64,000 nt of DNA from Scenedesmus sp. ARA3 (Eukaryota > Chlorophyta > Chlorophyceae > Sphaeropleales > Scenedesmaceae): the NCBI GenBank assembly GCA_004335835.1, contig RWJK01001689.1, positions 1-64,000 on the forward strand. Direction: 5' to 3'. The first letter of the stretch is position 1. Each line of letters starts with the position of its first letter. The position numbers and the translations under genes were made by a program. Of the stretch, positions 1 to 11,900 are shown one piece after another. Under the pieces are notes generated by a model. That model was not told the origin of the DNA, ran no database searches, and worked only from the letters and a program-made list of their open reading frames with translations.

Positions 1-1639
1 AAGATGGTGACGTTGGGTGCAGATGCTTGCATGTGCGTAGTCCAATAATCGTCATGTGCAGGTGGGCGCGTGCATATTTCACTGCTTGTGTTGTTAACAT
101 GGAATTTTCAGAGTTTTTATACCTGTCGTGAGCCAATATGGCACAAGCCAGAGTTGCAGCAATCATCGCCACATGACATGCCGCTCAGGCCATGTGGCCT
201 GCCCTCAGCAGCAGCCAATCATCATTCCTGCCGGCTGGGTCTGGTATACCGTATACCAGTGACTGGGTCTGGGTATACTCTTGGGTGGGTTGGCGCAACT
301 GGGTGTTTGGGACAAAGCATGGAATGTTGGCGCATATTTTGTTGAGCACAATGTCGCTGGCTTATTGAACCAGGTTGGCACAGGCCAAGCTCTCTGCCAA
401 CCACAGCAGTAGGTCTGGCTGCGCTGTTGCAATTAAGAAACCTGATGCCAGCGGTTCCTGGTGCATTTGGGCACCAGGCCTGGTTGTGTAGTGCACCAAT
501 GTCAGGTTCTTGGCTTGTCGCATGGTACGGCTTGCTTGGCCAATGTAACAAATGCGTGTGAAACCCACCATGCAGTGCGGGCTCCAGCAGCAGCAACAGC
601 CTCGCAGGTGATGAGGCCGTGGGCTTGCTGCGCACCAGCAGCTGGGGTAGCATGGCATTGCTAATACACAGTGTTGAGGCAACCTGACTGGTGATGCAGG
701 TATCATGTCATTGATGGTTGGGTGCAAGCAAGTTGAACAAGCGAGCGGATTGTGAAGGTCTTCATGTGCAAAGCAGTGTCAACTGCATTCCTGTACATGT
801 TGAAGCGGAGTTCACATGCTGAGGAGCACGCCTGAGGTTGATTGTCTTGTGATCGAACGTGTGTGTGATATGGCTGAGTACCTGGCTGTTCAGTGCTACT
901 GGTTGCATGGCTGGCTGGGTGCGCTGCAACATATGGCTTGCTTGGTGCTTGGTCATGGCCCTCATGGCAGGAGCCGCTATCTTGAAGGTCATCTTCAAGT
1001 ACGGTTGGGGCAATGTAACGTAACTCTTACCTTAAGCGGCAGCGCGAAGATTCACTGATGCCATCAGGAGCACGGTATGTCTAGGCATGTTCAGCAGGAT
1101 GGGCAGCATCTGTTGTAAAACTGCACCTTGGCTCCGCGGTGCAGCATGAACTTCGAAGTTCACAAGAATTCTTGTGAAACAGCGCTTGGCAGCATATTTG
1201 CAACCTCTTTGCAGGAAGCCCCCCAGCAAACTGCAGCAGCCACAGAGAGTAGCATGAGTAGCGCGCGTGGACCAAGCACGCATCTCACCTCCTTTTCTGC
1301 CCCGAACCCAAGGGTGTGTCATTTTGCCAGTGACACCTGCCCTTGCCCACCCCACCATGTCTTGTGTACAGGGTGAGGGTGTCTGCACACATAGGTGTCT
1401 GCATCCGTGTTTTTTTGCTGATTATCTGCTGAGATCGAGCCGTGCCTCGTGTGCATATGCTGTCTGAGTTGCTCTTCACTGGAGAGTTCCTGCCTGTCGG
1501 CCCTGCTGCTTCCTAGCTACTAGTACAGCAAGGTTCAATGCGGCTGCTGCTCTTTCTCATTATCGTGTAGCTGCCACCAGCAGTGTGTGTAGCTGAGTTC
1601 AGGCCAACAAGAGCTCCAGGGGCGACAGCAAGCAGCAGG
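1..1639. other. Left flank, no gene recognised
   Basis: I see no exon chain with consistent phase here. Open frames of up to about 140 codons exist on both strands, but they overlap one another, are rich in Cys, His and Trp, and have no family resemblance, as expected of non-coding CAG/TGC-rich DNA. A short palindrome (GGTATACCGTATACC) lies near 245. The 5' part of the SH2 gene (promoter, untranslated exon) should fall in the right end of this stretch. Confidence 0.5.
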
Positions 1640-4600
1640 ATGGGGACGCCAACATGGTGGACCAATCAAATGCCGGAACTGGTGCACAGGAGGGAGTTGA
1701 TGCAAAGTGAGCGGGGCTGGGCAACGGGCCGGTGCTTCAAGCCTGAACTTCATCCCGTCAGCAGTCTGCTGGGCCTAGCTTCTGCTGTTTGATGGATGGA
1801 TCTTGCATCAAAACGGTTCCTCATTGCTCGCTGCAGCTTGCTGGGCTCCTGCGCTGTGTTTGCTGTCCTGTTCCCTTGCATGCCAGCGCCTCCCCGCATC
1901 ATCTCGGCGTCTGTGCATCGCGAAATGTTTGCTCATCAGCAACTGGGCCGCGCAGGACCCATGCTGCGGTCTACCAGTTGCCAACATGATGGCATGCTGC
2001 TGCTACTCCTGTGTGTGCTTGTCGTACACCCACTCTGGCGTCCTGTCTCCGCTGTATCCCCTGTCTGCCCTACGATGCAGCTGTGGAGAAGTGGCAGACT
2101 ATGTACGTGCGCTACAAGTGCCAGCCAGAGGCGCAGGTCACACAGACAGGCTGGGATCTGTCAATGAGCCAGCGATATGCAGACCAGCTAGCGCTTGAGG
2201 AGCAGCAGCCATACCTCAGCGAAGAAAGCCTGCTGTACAATGGCCTGGCTCCCACAAACATTGCGCTGCGGATTGTGGAGGCGCCTGCAGAGTTTGCAGT
2301 GCCTGTGAAGCAGGACAGGTGCGTGACTGAAGTCCAGTGAGGGCTTGCTGAGAGCTTGCTACATGTGGCAGTGCTCAAAGCAACAGCAGGAGTGGCGAAC
2401 AGCAGTTGTTGTAGCCGTACCATCAGCAGCAGCTGCGTTGGGGTTGAAGCAGCACAGCTTGCACACTTTGGCTGCATGCTCTAGCGCCTGCAGTATCAGC
2501 TGGCGCTGTTAGCAGGTGCTGCTGGCAAAAACCGCAACCGCAGTGTGCCGCTGGTCTCGCTGGTGTGCGTTCCACGCGTTTGCTTGCACACACTAGCATG
2601 CTTATAATCATTTGCAGGTGAAGCAGCAGGGCTTCTACGGACACCCACCATCCCCTCTGCCAGCAATGCCAGATCGCAGCTGCAGGCTTCATGCCAGATG
2701 TGGCGCAGCATGTCACCACACATGCTTGCAGCACCCATGCTGGCCCCTGCTTCTGCAAGTTCCCCTACTGCTGGTCTTGCCCCCCCTTCTGCCCCTGCCC
2801 CTGCTGCTGTGTTCTTTCCCTGCAGGCGGCTGACGCCCAACTTCAAGGTGCGCGTGGAGGTGAGCTACAAGAGCCGCTGCTCCTTCCCGCTCACGCTCAA
2901 GGCCTACGTGATCAGCCAGCAGGAGAAGGACAGCGTGCCGGAGTGGGTGCCAGACGACTTCCTGGACCCAGACCTGCCGCAGGTGGGGGACCGCGGTGTT
3001 ATTTTTCATGTTACAAAAAAGTGTTACATGTTACAATGTTGATATGTGTGACAATGGTATGCCTGCAACCCCTTGAGCGTGCCGGAGTGGGTGCCAGACG
3101 ACTTCCTGGACCCAGACCTGCTGCAGGTGCGGTTTGCGATGTTATTTTTGCGATGCGTAGCAAGAGTGTTATATGTTACAACATGGTAACATGTTGTTAT
3201 GTGTTACGAGGGTTATGCTTGCAACCCCTTGAGCGTGCCGGAGTGGGTGCCAGACGACTTCCTGGACCCAGACCTGCCGCAGGTGGGGGACCGCGGTGCT
3301 ATATTATGATGTCAATGTCAACAAGAGTGGTTTATGTTGCAGTGATGATTTGTGTCACAAAGGTATGCTAGTAACTTGTTTTGCATGCTGGAGTGGGTGC
3401 CAGACCCGGACTCAAATCTGCTGCAGGTGGGGGTGCCCTGTTGTGCTGCTGGTTGTGGTGTTATGGTGCTGCTGTCATGTCCTTTCCTCACACGCCCAGC
3501 TGATGTGTTTTGTGTCCTGGCGCCAGATTGCGGCTGTAACACTTGCACCACGCACCGAATTGGCGCCGGCTAACTCGCTGCGCTTGTTGTTGTGCCTGCT
3601 GCCCTGTGCTACACCTTGACGCACTGCAGCGCAAGCCAGTGACTGAGCTGAAGGGAACCACAGTCATCACACACCACTTTGAGGGCACAGCAGCGGTGAG
3701 CAAGCAGGGTCACTGCTCTGGCTGGCAGTGTGGCTTGCCTTGACTGCTGCGCACGGCATACTGCAATGTGGGCCAGTTCACGACAGCAACTGTGAGGCTG
3801 TCCATCTTCTGAGGCCCTGCCAAGCCAGTCGAGCACCTCTGCTTGCAGGAAAGCCGCTTGCACGAACAGGAACAGGCACACTGTACAGCAATGTTCTGTC
3901 TTCTGCTCACAGCATCAGCACAGTACAACACAACGTGGATTGCCGCTGTATCATGCTGCTGCTGGTCCTGCAGGGCTCGCCCAAGCATGGCAGTTCCAAA
4001 GCAGCGCAGGCGCAGCAGCTGGGAGGGCTATTGGCTGGCGGCTTGGATGCTGCTGCTGCTGCGCAGGCGCTAGGGTTGGCTGGGGAGCTGGACCCGCGGC
4101 TGGTGGAGCAGGTGCTGCAGGTGAGAGGCGCTGTTGTGTGAGGGCATACGTCTGGGAAAGAAGTTTTGGTTCAAGCTGCAGCTGCAGGCATCTATGTGCA
4201 ACAGCATCTCCAGGCGAAGTTAGGGTGCACTTGTTGTAGCCTGCGTGTGACCAGGGCTGCGTGTTGTTGCAGTCAGGCACGGTTGCGCCAAGGGGCGACA
4301 GCTGCTCCAGCTGTGCCGGTGGCGCAGCAACTGCAGTTGCGGACAAGTAGATGGGTGCGGACAAGCAGCAGATGGCCGTGGCTCTGGATGTATGTAATTG
4401 AGACGCATGCAACATGCTTGCGTGGCCTGTTTGGAAAGGTACAGCAGTGAGTGGCATGGCGGTCTACGCAGGAGGGACAGCAGCTATAGCATCAAAAATC
4501 CGCCTAGATGGGATTTGGAATCACGTGAAAATCTTTCACACACACTGCTGATGCTGATGCGCTACTGCTGGCGGTGCTTGCAGCAAACCGCGCACGGCGG

Positions 4601-5696
4601 CGCCGTCGACCCCGCCACAGCAGCAGCGCTGGCCGCTGCCGCGCAGCTCGGCGGCGCCACCGGCAATGCCACGCTCGACGCACTCAGCAACGCGCTCGGC
4701 GGCGGCGCAGCAGCAGCAGCAGAGGCAGAGGCGCAGATGAGCCACGATTATGAGTTCAGTAGCGTGGAGCTAGTCAAGCCCACGCGCATGAACAAGGTGT
4801 ACCTGGTCTTTGCGTGCAGCATCCTGGAGCAGGACCTCATGTTTGTTGTGTACAACATCCCTACAGTCGGCATCTGCCGCGCAGAGCAGCGCGCAAAAGC
4901 CTGCCAGAAGCTTGGCGTGAGTTATGCCGAACTCGGAGGTGTCGACGCACTGTTTGCAGCTGACAACCCGCTCGGTATCGGCCAGGGCGGCCCGCCGGCA
5001 CGCAGCATCACACTGCAGCACGGCGGCGGCGGTGGGAGCTTGGTGCAGCAGCAGCAGCGCAAGCGCGGCAGCGGCCCTGGCTGGGGCGATGGCAGCATGA
5101 TGGGGCTTGATGGCATGGGGGGTCAGATGAGGGGCTATGGGGAGGGCCTGATGGGGCTGGCGGCGAGCGGCAGCGACATGAACCTTGCTGCGCTGGCGGC
5201 TGGCGCTGACATGGCTGGCATGGGCATGGGCATGCAGGTGAGCCGTGTGAGGAAGTGAGAATTTCATCAGGGTTGACATTCGAGTGACATTGCCTGGGTT
5301 GCATGGGTGTACCTGGGTCTACATGGACTTGGGGCTGGCAGGGCTGTGCACAGACATGCCTGGCATGGGCGTGCAGCTGAGGCTGTGCGGCAGCAAGGGG
5401 ATGTGCGAGGAGTGCATGGCGTGGCGTTGGCTGCACGCGCGTGGGCTTGCAGTGCAGGCTGGGTGATAGTGAGGGCAAGGGAGCGGTGCGGTGTGCTTTT
5501 ATTGTACTTTGGGCTGCCGAGAGCAGAGCAGAGGGAGGGGATGGCGCAGGGCTGAGGGTTGAGCAAGCAGCTGGCACCTGGCGCTGACATGGCTGGCATG
5601 GGCATGGGCATGCAGGTGAGGCAATGATAGTGGCTGCGCTGCTGTGTATTGCTTGCAGCTGCGTCACTGCAGGTTAAAACGACATCAAATGTCATC

Positions 5697-5751
<55 letters not shown>

Positions 5752-7500
5752 ATGTCACTGTTGCAGCTGGATGGCGTCATGCCTGGCTTGGCTGACGCCG
5801 CAGCAGCTGGCGTGATGGGCGGGGGCGCAGGCGCAGTGCGGCTGGTGAGTGCAAGCGACGGCCAGCCTGCCAGCGACATGCATGCCATGTTTTGCTGCGA
5901 TCCAGCTGATATTCTGCACCGCCATGCAATTAACACATGCTGATGTTTCACCTTCACAATATTAGTTTTTGTCATCTGGATGTCCTGTGCTTCCGCATGC
6001 ATGTTGTGCTGCAGGGCGGCATGGAGGGCGCTGGCGATGCGCAGCCGCGCAGCCGTGCGGCTCTGCGTGAGCTGCTCATTGAGGAGTATGAGGGCACAGG
6101 GCTGCACCGCAAGCTGAGCCCGCTGGACATCCAGGTGGGCTGGGTGGTGTGTTGACTGTTTTGTTGACTTCGGTTTATGCTGTTTCACGGGTATGAAGGC
6201 ACGGGGCTGCACCCAAGCTGAGCCCGCTGGACATCCAGGTGGGCTGATGTGCTTTGATTTGTTGATTTGTGTCTGCTGCTTGTGGGTTCCTGTCTGCTGC
6301 TGCTCATTGAGGAGTATGAGGGCACGGAACTGCAGCGCAAGCTGAGCCCGCTGGACACCTAGGTGGGCTGAGTGGGTGGCGTGTATGCTGCTGTGCGGCG
6401 CCGGTGTGCAGCGATCGTACAGCAGTTGCGTGTGCAGGTTTGTTTGCTGTCTGTTTGGGTGTGCGGGTTTGTTTGCACTGGCCTCTGCAGGTGCTGCTCG
6501 CAGCTGCATGCTTTCTGCCTGCCTTCTGCACACATGCCACACACCAGCAGCGCATGACTCCTGCTTTCAACACACTGCACACTGTACATACTGCCGCTAT
6601 GCTGCTGATGCTGATGCTGATGCTGATGCTGATGCCGCCGCCTGTAGGCGCTGGAGTCCCAGGCTGGCTTCCCCATCGAGTGCACCGCCAGCAACCACAG
6701 CGTGACCATCAGCCAGCAGCAGTGGGACGAGTTTGTGGGGCAGTACCGGTTGGTGCTGAAGCTGCTGCGGCAGATAGCCAACGTGAGTGGTGGGGCAGTA
6801 GGCCAGTGCAGGACGAAGTTGTGACTGCACTGGCTGCGGTGTGTTGCTGCACACATGTAGTGCATCACCGCTGTCGCCGGTATGCTGCGCTTTGTACTTT
6901 GCGTCCTTTGCATCCTGTACAACATGTGTTTACAGCACAGCTCCCCAATTTTGCCAAAAATTGGCTGCACCCCCAGCACACATGCTGCAGATCCCCTTTC
7001 AGGCGTGGAAACCCCTACGTCATTATACGTGTATTTGCCTGTACTTCTTGAACACCTCCGGTGGCACCTTGTCGTGACACTCTGTGCTCCTTCTGTCCTC
7101 ACAACCTTTCCCCTTGCAGGTGTGGAACCTGGAGGACCCCTGCGTCATCGCAGGCTTCGACATGGACCGCCTGGGCACAGTGCAGGCCCTGTCTCTGGAG
7201 CCTGTCGGCACCTTCATCTGCCGCTTCAGCATGAGCCAGCCCGGCTCCCTGGTGCTCAGCTGCCGCGTGGCGCCCTCACACCCGAATGCGGACGGCGATG
7301 GGCTGCTGCATGCAATCATTAAGCTGGACGATCTGTTTGAGCGGCGCGTGGAGACGTGGATGCGGGACTTTGCGGGGGCGAGCCATATCCTGGATGTGTA
7401 CCGGAACAAGCGCGTGGACAAGCGCAAGGTCTTTGCCAGCAACTACACGCGGCTGCGGGCGATGGATGTGCTGGAAGCGTATGACGACATCTACATCTGA
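1640..7500 (+). CDS. STAT-type linker-SH2 domain protein (plant SHA/SHB-like)
   Basis: Probable phosphotyrosine-binding signalling protein. Ten exons: 1640-1706, 2081-2318, 2826-2982, 3630-3695, 3974-4120, 4584-5237, 5767-5844, 6015-6134, 6648-6782, 7120-7500. All phases close, giving 680 aa. The first exon and the ATG at 1640 are the least certain; the exon 2 acceptor after 2080 is strong. Residues about 80-155 look like a beta-rich domain. Residues about 180-470 are Ala/Gly-rich and contain a structured block (VYLVFACSILEQDLMFVVYN). Residues about 480-560 are helical, like a STAT linker. The last exon carries the SH2 signature GTFICRFSMSQPGSLVLS; Arg589, by my count, is the expected phosphotyrosine-binding arginine. 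The protein ends YDDIYI. The STAT-type SH2 in plants and Dictyostelium is established knowledge; assignment here rests on this motif and its C-terminal position. Four exon ends are copied into the following intron or 3' flank. Confidence 0.72.
2935..3432 (+). repeat. Exon-3 end of SH2 gene repeated four times
   Basis: The last ~48 bases of exon 3 (encoding VPEWVPDDFLDPDLPQ) plus the donor GTGGGGG occur at 2935. They recur at 3079 and 3235 almost unchanged, and at about 3385 in degraded form. Spacing is 144, 156 and ~150 bases. Intron sequence between copies (rich in GTTACATGTTACA) is duplicated too. Copies 2-4 sit inside intron 3 as written. Confidence 0.9.
5581..5620 (+). repeat. Copy of SH2-gene exon-6 end
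   Basis: About 40 bases matching the end of exon 6 (5201-5243, encoding GADMAGMGMGMQ) and its GTGAG donor recur at 5581-5620 within intron 6. A weaker match lies at 5351-5385. Confidence 0.85.
5705..5750 (+). repeat. (GCT)15 microsatellite in SH2-gene intron 6
   Basis: Uninterrupted GCT/CTG tract of about 46 bases, ending just before the exon 7 acceptor at 5766. It serves as part of the pyrimidine-containing tract upstream of that acceptor. Confidence 0.9.
6190..6370 (+). repeat. Two copies of SH2-gene exon-8 end
   Basis: The end of exon 8 (6075-6142, encoding EEYEGTGLHRKLSPLDIQ plus donor GTGGGC) recurs at about 6190-6246, with one base missing, and at 6300-6370. In the last copy the CAG before the donor is TAG, so it could not be read as coding. 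Confidence 0.9.
6602..6636 (+). repeat. (GCTGAT)n repeat next to exon 9
   Basis: Five to six tandem hexamers just upstream of the TAG acceptor of exon 9 (exon start 6648). Confidence 0.85.
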
Positions 7501-7556
7501 TGTGTCCAAGGGATGAGCCTGTCGACTGCAGCAGAGCTGTAGAGCTAGCTGTGGGG

Positions 7557-7792
7557 TCTTTGCCAGCAACTACACGCGGCTGCGGGCGATGGACGTGCTG
7601 GAGGCATATGATGACATCTACATCTGCAGATGCCTAGTGGTAGAGCTGGAGTCTGGTGTGCGCGCGACATCTATATCTGATGGCTGAGTGGCGCAGCAGA
7701 GCGTGAGCATTAGTGCTTGGTGCTCCCAGCAGCTACACGTGGCTGCGGGCCATGAATGCGCGGCAGGCGTATGATGACGCATGCATCTGAGG
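7557..7792 (+). repeat. Copies of SH2-gene terminal exon end in its 3' flank
   Basis: The last ~70 coding bases (7428-7500, encoding VFASNYTRLRAMDVLEAYD onward) recur at 7557-7626 with few changes, as a short fragment at 7660-7690, and more degraded at 7729-7792. These copies follow the stop codon, so the pattern is not restricted to introns. Confidence 0.9.
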
Positions 7793-8699
7793 GATGCAGC
7801 GGTGTTTACTGCAGCTCTCGAGCGTGTAGTTGCTGTATGCTGTTTCTGGCACTGTAGGTGCATGCTTGAGCTATGTTTCTTGGCAGGGTGTGAGAAGCAT
7901 TCCATTCAACCACAGTATCAACCGATCAGTTGGGGGTGAAGTTGCAGCAGCAGTTGCACATGTTCAATGCCTGCACTGATGAGATGGTACATATCAGTGT
8001 TGCTGCCTAGTCTGCGCTTGCTGCTGCGGATGGCAGCGATTTGAGGCACAGCTGTTGTGATCAGCATACCCAAAGCTTTCCCTGCGATAGCACTGCCCTT
8101 GGTTCGGTATCCCTGCTGATTGTGTGCAGTTGTCTGCTTCCTGCAGCTGTGGCTGGTATAGGGCCTGGCTGTGCATTGGCATCTGGCCTGCAACCGGTTT
8201 GTGTGGATTCCCAAATGTGTGGGGTCAGACGTCCCGCGTGACTGTGCACCATCAATGCTGCAGTCTATGCACGGCTTGCCTGCCGACACACTTGCAAGCT
8301 GCACAGCAACATGCTGGCAGTAGCACTAGGTGACCTATGCGGTATGGTGCTGTAGCTACGGTGTGTCACCGCGATCTTGGAGCCGGTTGCTGGCTGAGTG
8401 TGGCACGAGGGCAGGTTAAAGGGTGGCACAAAGCACCGTCACAACTGGTCCAGCTGACCGCATGTTGTAGAACGCTTGCTTGTACAACACTTGCTTGCAC
8501 GACCGGTGTCAACAGTGGTGGTAACCTGTGGAGATGTACACAAGTGACGTGACAGCGTGGTTGAAAATGTTCTGGCAGACACAGCATATGAGCTGCCAGG
8601 AGCCCACCCGCGGACAGACAGCTTGTCAGATCTGGGGTTGCAGCTCCAGTTCACCGCAGCACCTTTGTTTGTGACATAGCTCGACGACTGGAAACGTGC

Positions 8700-8708
8700 T
8701 CTATAAAT
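8700..8708 (+). promoter_or_regulatory. TATA-like box
   Basis: CTATAAATT about 200 bases before the ATG at 8907 of the repeat-protein gene. Position and sequence fit a TATA box; nothing else supports it. Confidence 0.3.
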
Positions 8709-8906
8709 TTTACGGCAATACTCAGTTATCTACGTGTCGTGGCGAGTTCTGGAGGCAGAGGGATGCGGGTCACCCATCGCACAAATTTCAAACCTGTGAG
8801 TGACAGTAACAAAGGAACATGCGGGATGAGCAACTTATGCGGTGAACTTCATCTTCAGGTATTGCGTAGTACCTGTGACCTCTCACTCAAGACAGCATTT
8901 GGCATC

Positions 8907-11900
8907 ATGAGTCTCTGCAGCTCACAGCAGCAGGAAGACACCGCCTTGGCTGTGCTTGACCTGGTTGTGGCCCATGTGCGCTCGGTGTACACCTTGAGTC
9001 GATTAAGTGCAGTCAGTAGAAGATGCAGAGCAGTATGCGCAGCACACTCCACATACCAGCTGCAGGCACTACTGCTGCCCCTGCTGCGCCAGGCAGCAGA
9101 GATACCAGCATCACCTCTGCACCAGCAGCACATGGCCAGCATCGGGTGGCTGTGCAGAGTAGCTGACGAAGAGGCCTTTGCAGCAGCATCTGCTGCTGTG
9201 CTGGCTGTACCCAATGTGCCGCCTGCAGCAGTGCACATGCTGAGAATAGCAGGTGTACGGGTCAGCAACACTGCTGTGCTGGCAGCTGCGCTCAAGCAGC
9301 AGCGAGGCGCGGAAGCTTGGGCGTTCATATGTGGACTTTCAATGCCCGAACTTATCGCACAGCTACGCAGCCCAGCTGGCACGCTGCACCCAACAGCACC
9401 AGCAGCAGCAGCATGTGGCGTCACAATTCAATCCCCCCTGCTGGAGTTATTGTACCACATGAAAGGCCGTAGATGTGTGCGTGGTGGCTGGCCGTCACTG
9501 AACTAGCGAGGCAAGCTTTTCAGCAGCTCCCTGCCTGCGTGGACCTCTCATATGTTGCACATCATGCATTTTGTGCAGTTGCGCCCCATGACACATTGCC
9601 TCAAGCATTGTGCAGCTTGCAGGAAGCAGCCCCAACCAAGGTTTCAAAGGTGTTCATGACGCCCTGCATCTGGACCTGCATGTCCAGTGAAGGAGGGTTG
9701 CAATGGTCTGGCCCAGGACAGAATGCCAACTGCTGGTGCTCCGCGTGTAGTGTATGCAAGCCATCACTTGAATGATGATCACAACAGCCCCCATCCTGCC
9801 TCACCGATGGTGCTCTGTGTGTGGTCTGCAGGAATCGCACATGCCCTGGCAGGTGCTGTTCATGCACCCGTCGCACATTCCGGACCTGCTGCGGCTAGCA
9901 GTGAACCAGCGCGATGAAGCAGCAGCAGCAGTTATCCTCGAGTACCTGACCACCAGCAACAGTGAGCAGCTGCAGCAGCGTGCTTTTGAGGCACTGCTGG
10001 ATGCTTGGTTGCTGCACAGGCTGTCATTGCAGGACGACCAGCACAGGACACAGCAACGTGATGCAGCAACGCAGCTGCAACCGCAGCTCTCTCAAGACGA
10101 GCTGGTCCTAGCGATACGCTCACAGCAGCTGCAGCAGGTCAGCCCGCAGCTGCTGGATGAGCTGCTGCTGCTGGCAGTGGCCAGGCAGCACAGCAGAGTT
10201 GTTCAGCAGCTGCTGAAGCTCCCAGGAGTACAGCAGCTGCAGAGCAGCACAGTTGCCGCGCTGCTGCATCGTGCCGTCTGCTGCCACAGGCGCAAACTGA
10301 ACGCGTGGCGCAGCTCACAGTTGGAGCTGCTGTGTCAGCTGCCAGCAGCAGCAGACATTGAGCCGAAGCAGGTGGCCAGCCTGCTGCTGGAAGCAGTGAC
10401 ACGGCGGCAGCTCATAGTCATAGCATGGCTGCGGCATCTGCCTGGTTTCATGCAGCTCAGCAGCGCTCAGGTGCTGACAGTTGCACTGGCAGCAGTGCGC
10501 AGCAGCTGGCGGGAAGTGCTGGTTGGGGCGGTGCTTGCTGACTTGCTAGAGCTGCTGCAGCCGCAGCACTCCTATGAGCTGCTGCATGAGGCAGTGCTAG
10601 TAACGACATTTGCTGGCGCTGGCATGCTGCACATGTGGTGCGGCGCGCACGCTACAGCCCCAGCATACCTATGGATGACCCGCGCGTACCACCCGCTGTA
10701 GCAGTGATCCAGCTGCTGTGCACGCCAGATGCAGCGGCGCAGCTGCAGCAGGAGCACGTGGAACAGCTGCTGCTGACAGCAGCAGCGCTGGGCAATGCTG
10801 GGGCTCTCGCAGTGCTGTACGATTGCTTGCCTGGCGTGGCCGGGGTTGGCCAGGAGATACAGCTGCAGCTGCTGCAAACAGCTTTGCAGATTAGGGACTG
10901 CAGCATGGCCAAAGTAGTAATGGCTGAGCAGGAAGTGCTCGGCAGTGACTGGCAGGACGTCTCAGAGGCAGTAATAGGCCTGGTTAGGACAGATGACAGG
11001 GAATTGCTGCACGAGGTTGTCGACATGTTGGACATTGCGAAAGATCCATCATGCAGCTACAAGCTGCTGCTGGCAGCGCTGCAGCTGCGCAGGGGCAGCT
11101 TTGTTGCTGCCCTTTGCAGGCAGCAGTGGCGCGCAGGAGATGTCCTGCCGCGGCTGGCTGCAGAGGACATAGAGCACATAGTACGCCTGGCAGAGGGCTG
11201 CAGCAATGCTTTTGCTGTGGAGGGGTTGTGTCAGCTGCACGCGGCGGCCGTGTGCTTGCCAGATGGGGCGTGGCCGCTGGTAGTCGAGGAAAGGCGGACA
11301 CTGGACAAGCTGCAACAGGCGTGCAGCAGCATTGCTGCCTTTTGGAGGCCGCGGCCATCGAGGCAGCAGCAGCAGCAGCGCTTAGGGTTGCAGCAGGTGC
11401 AGCCGGCTGGCCAGCAGCAGCAGCAGCTGAAACCGGCCGCGCTGCTGCAGGAAATGATGTCTGGGAAGCTCCCCAGCAGCGCTGCACGCGCCATGCTGCA
11501 GCCAGCCGCAGCAGCACCACGCAGTACAGAGGACCTCAGCGAAGGCGAGTGTGAGGATGTTTGGGAAGTTTATGACCTGTTGGAAGCTGCCATAGAGAAG
11601 CTGCCAGCAGGGCAGCAGCAGCAGGCGTGGGTTATGCTGCTGGTGCACTCGCAGCTTGTGGCACATGTGGATGCAGATGCCAAGGCTGCACTGCTTGTGG
11701 CACATGTGGATGCAGATGCCAAGGCTGCACTGCTTGTGGCACAGGTGATGGCTGCGCAGAAGCCGCTGGACCTTGAATGGGAGGACGTCGCACAGGCGGT
11801 ATTAGGCCTTGCACGAACAGGTGACAAGCAGCAACTGCTCTGGGCATTCAAACTGCAGGACAGCGCACATTACATGGTAGCCGAGGAGTTGAGCAGGCTC

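Larger units (their letters stand above)
7501..8906. other. 3' flank of SH2 gene and upstream region of repeat-protein copy 1
   Basis: The first 300 bases hold three decayed copies of the SH2 gene's last-exon end (7557-7626, 7660-7690, 7729-7792). The rest holds no recognisable gene; short ORFs on both strands have no support. A TATA-like element lies at 8700. In-frame codons extend upstream of 8907 to an ATG at 8739, but similarity to the paralogue begins near 8907. Confidence 0.6.

Noticed and set aside
222..727. Overlapping minus-strand ORFs of 120-143 codons at the left edge
   Set aside because: Three frames are open at once, composition is Cys/His/Pro-heavy, no splice partners, no family features.
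9460..9490. Loss of the intron donor in repeat-protein copy 1
   Set aside because: The GTATGG donor of copy 2 is not conserved, but a GTGCGT at 9477 keeps phase 0, so the intron is probably still spliceable.
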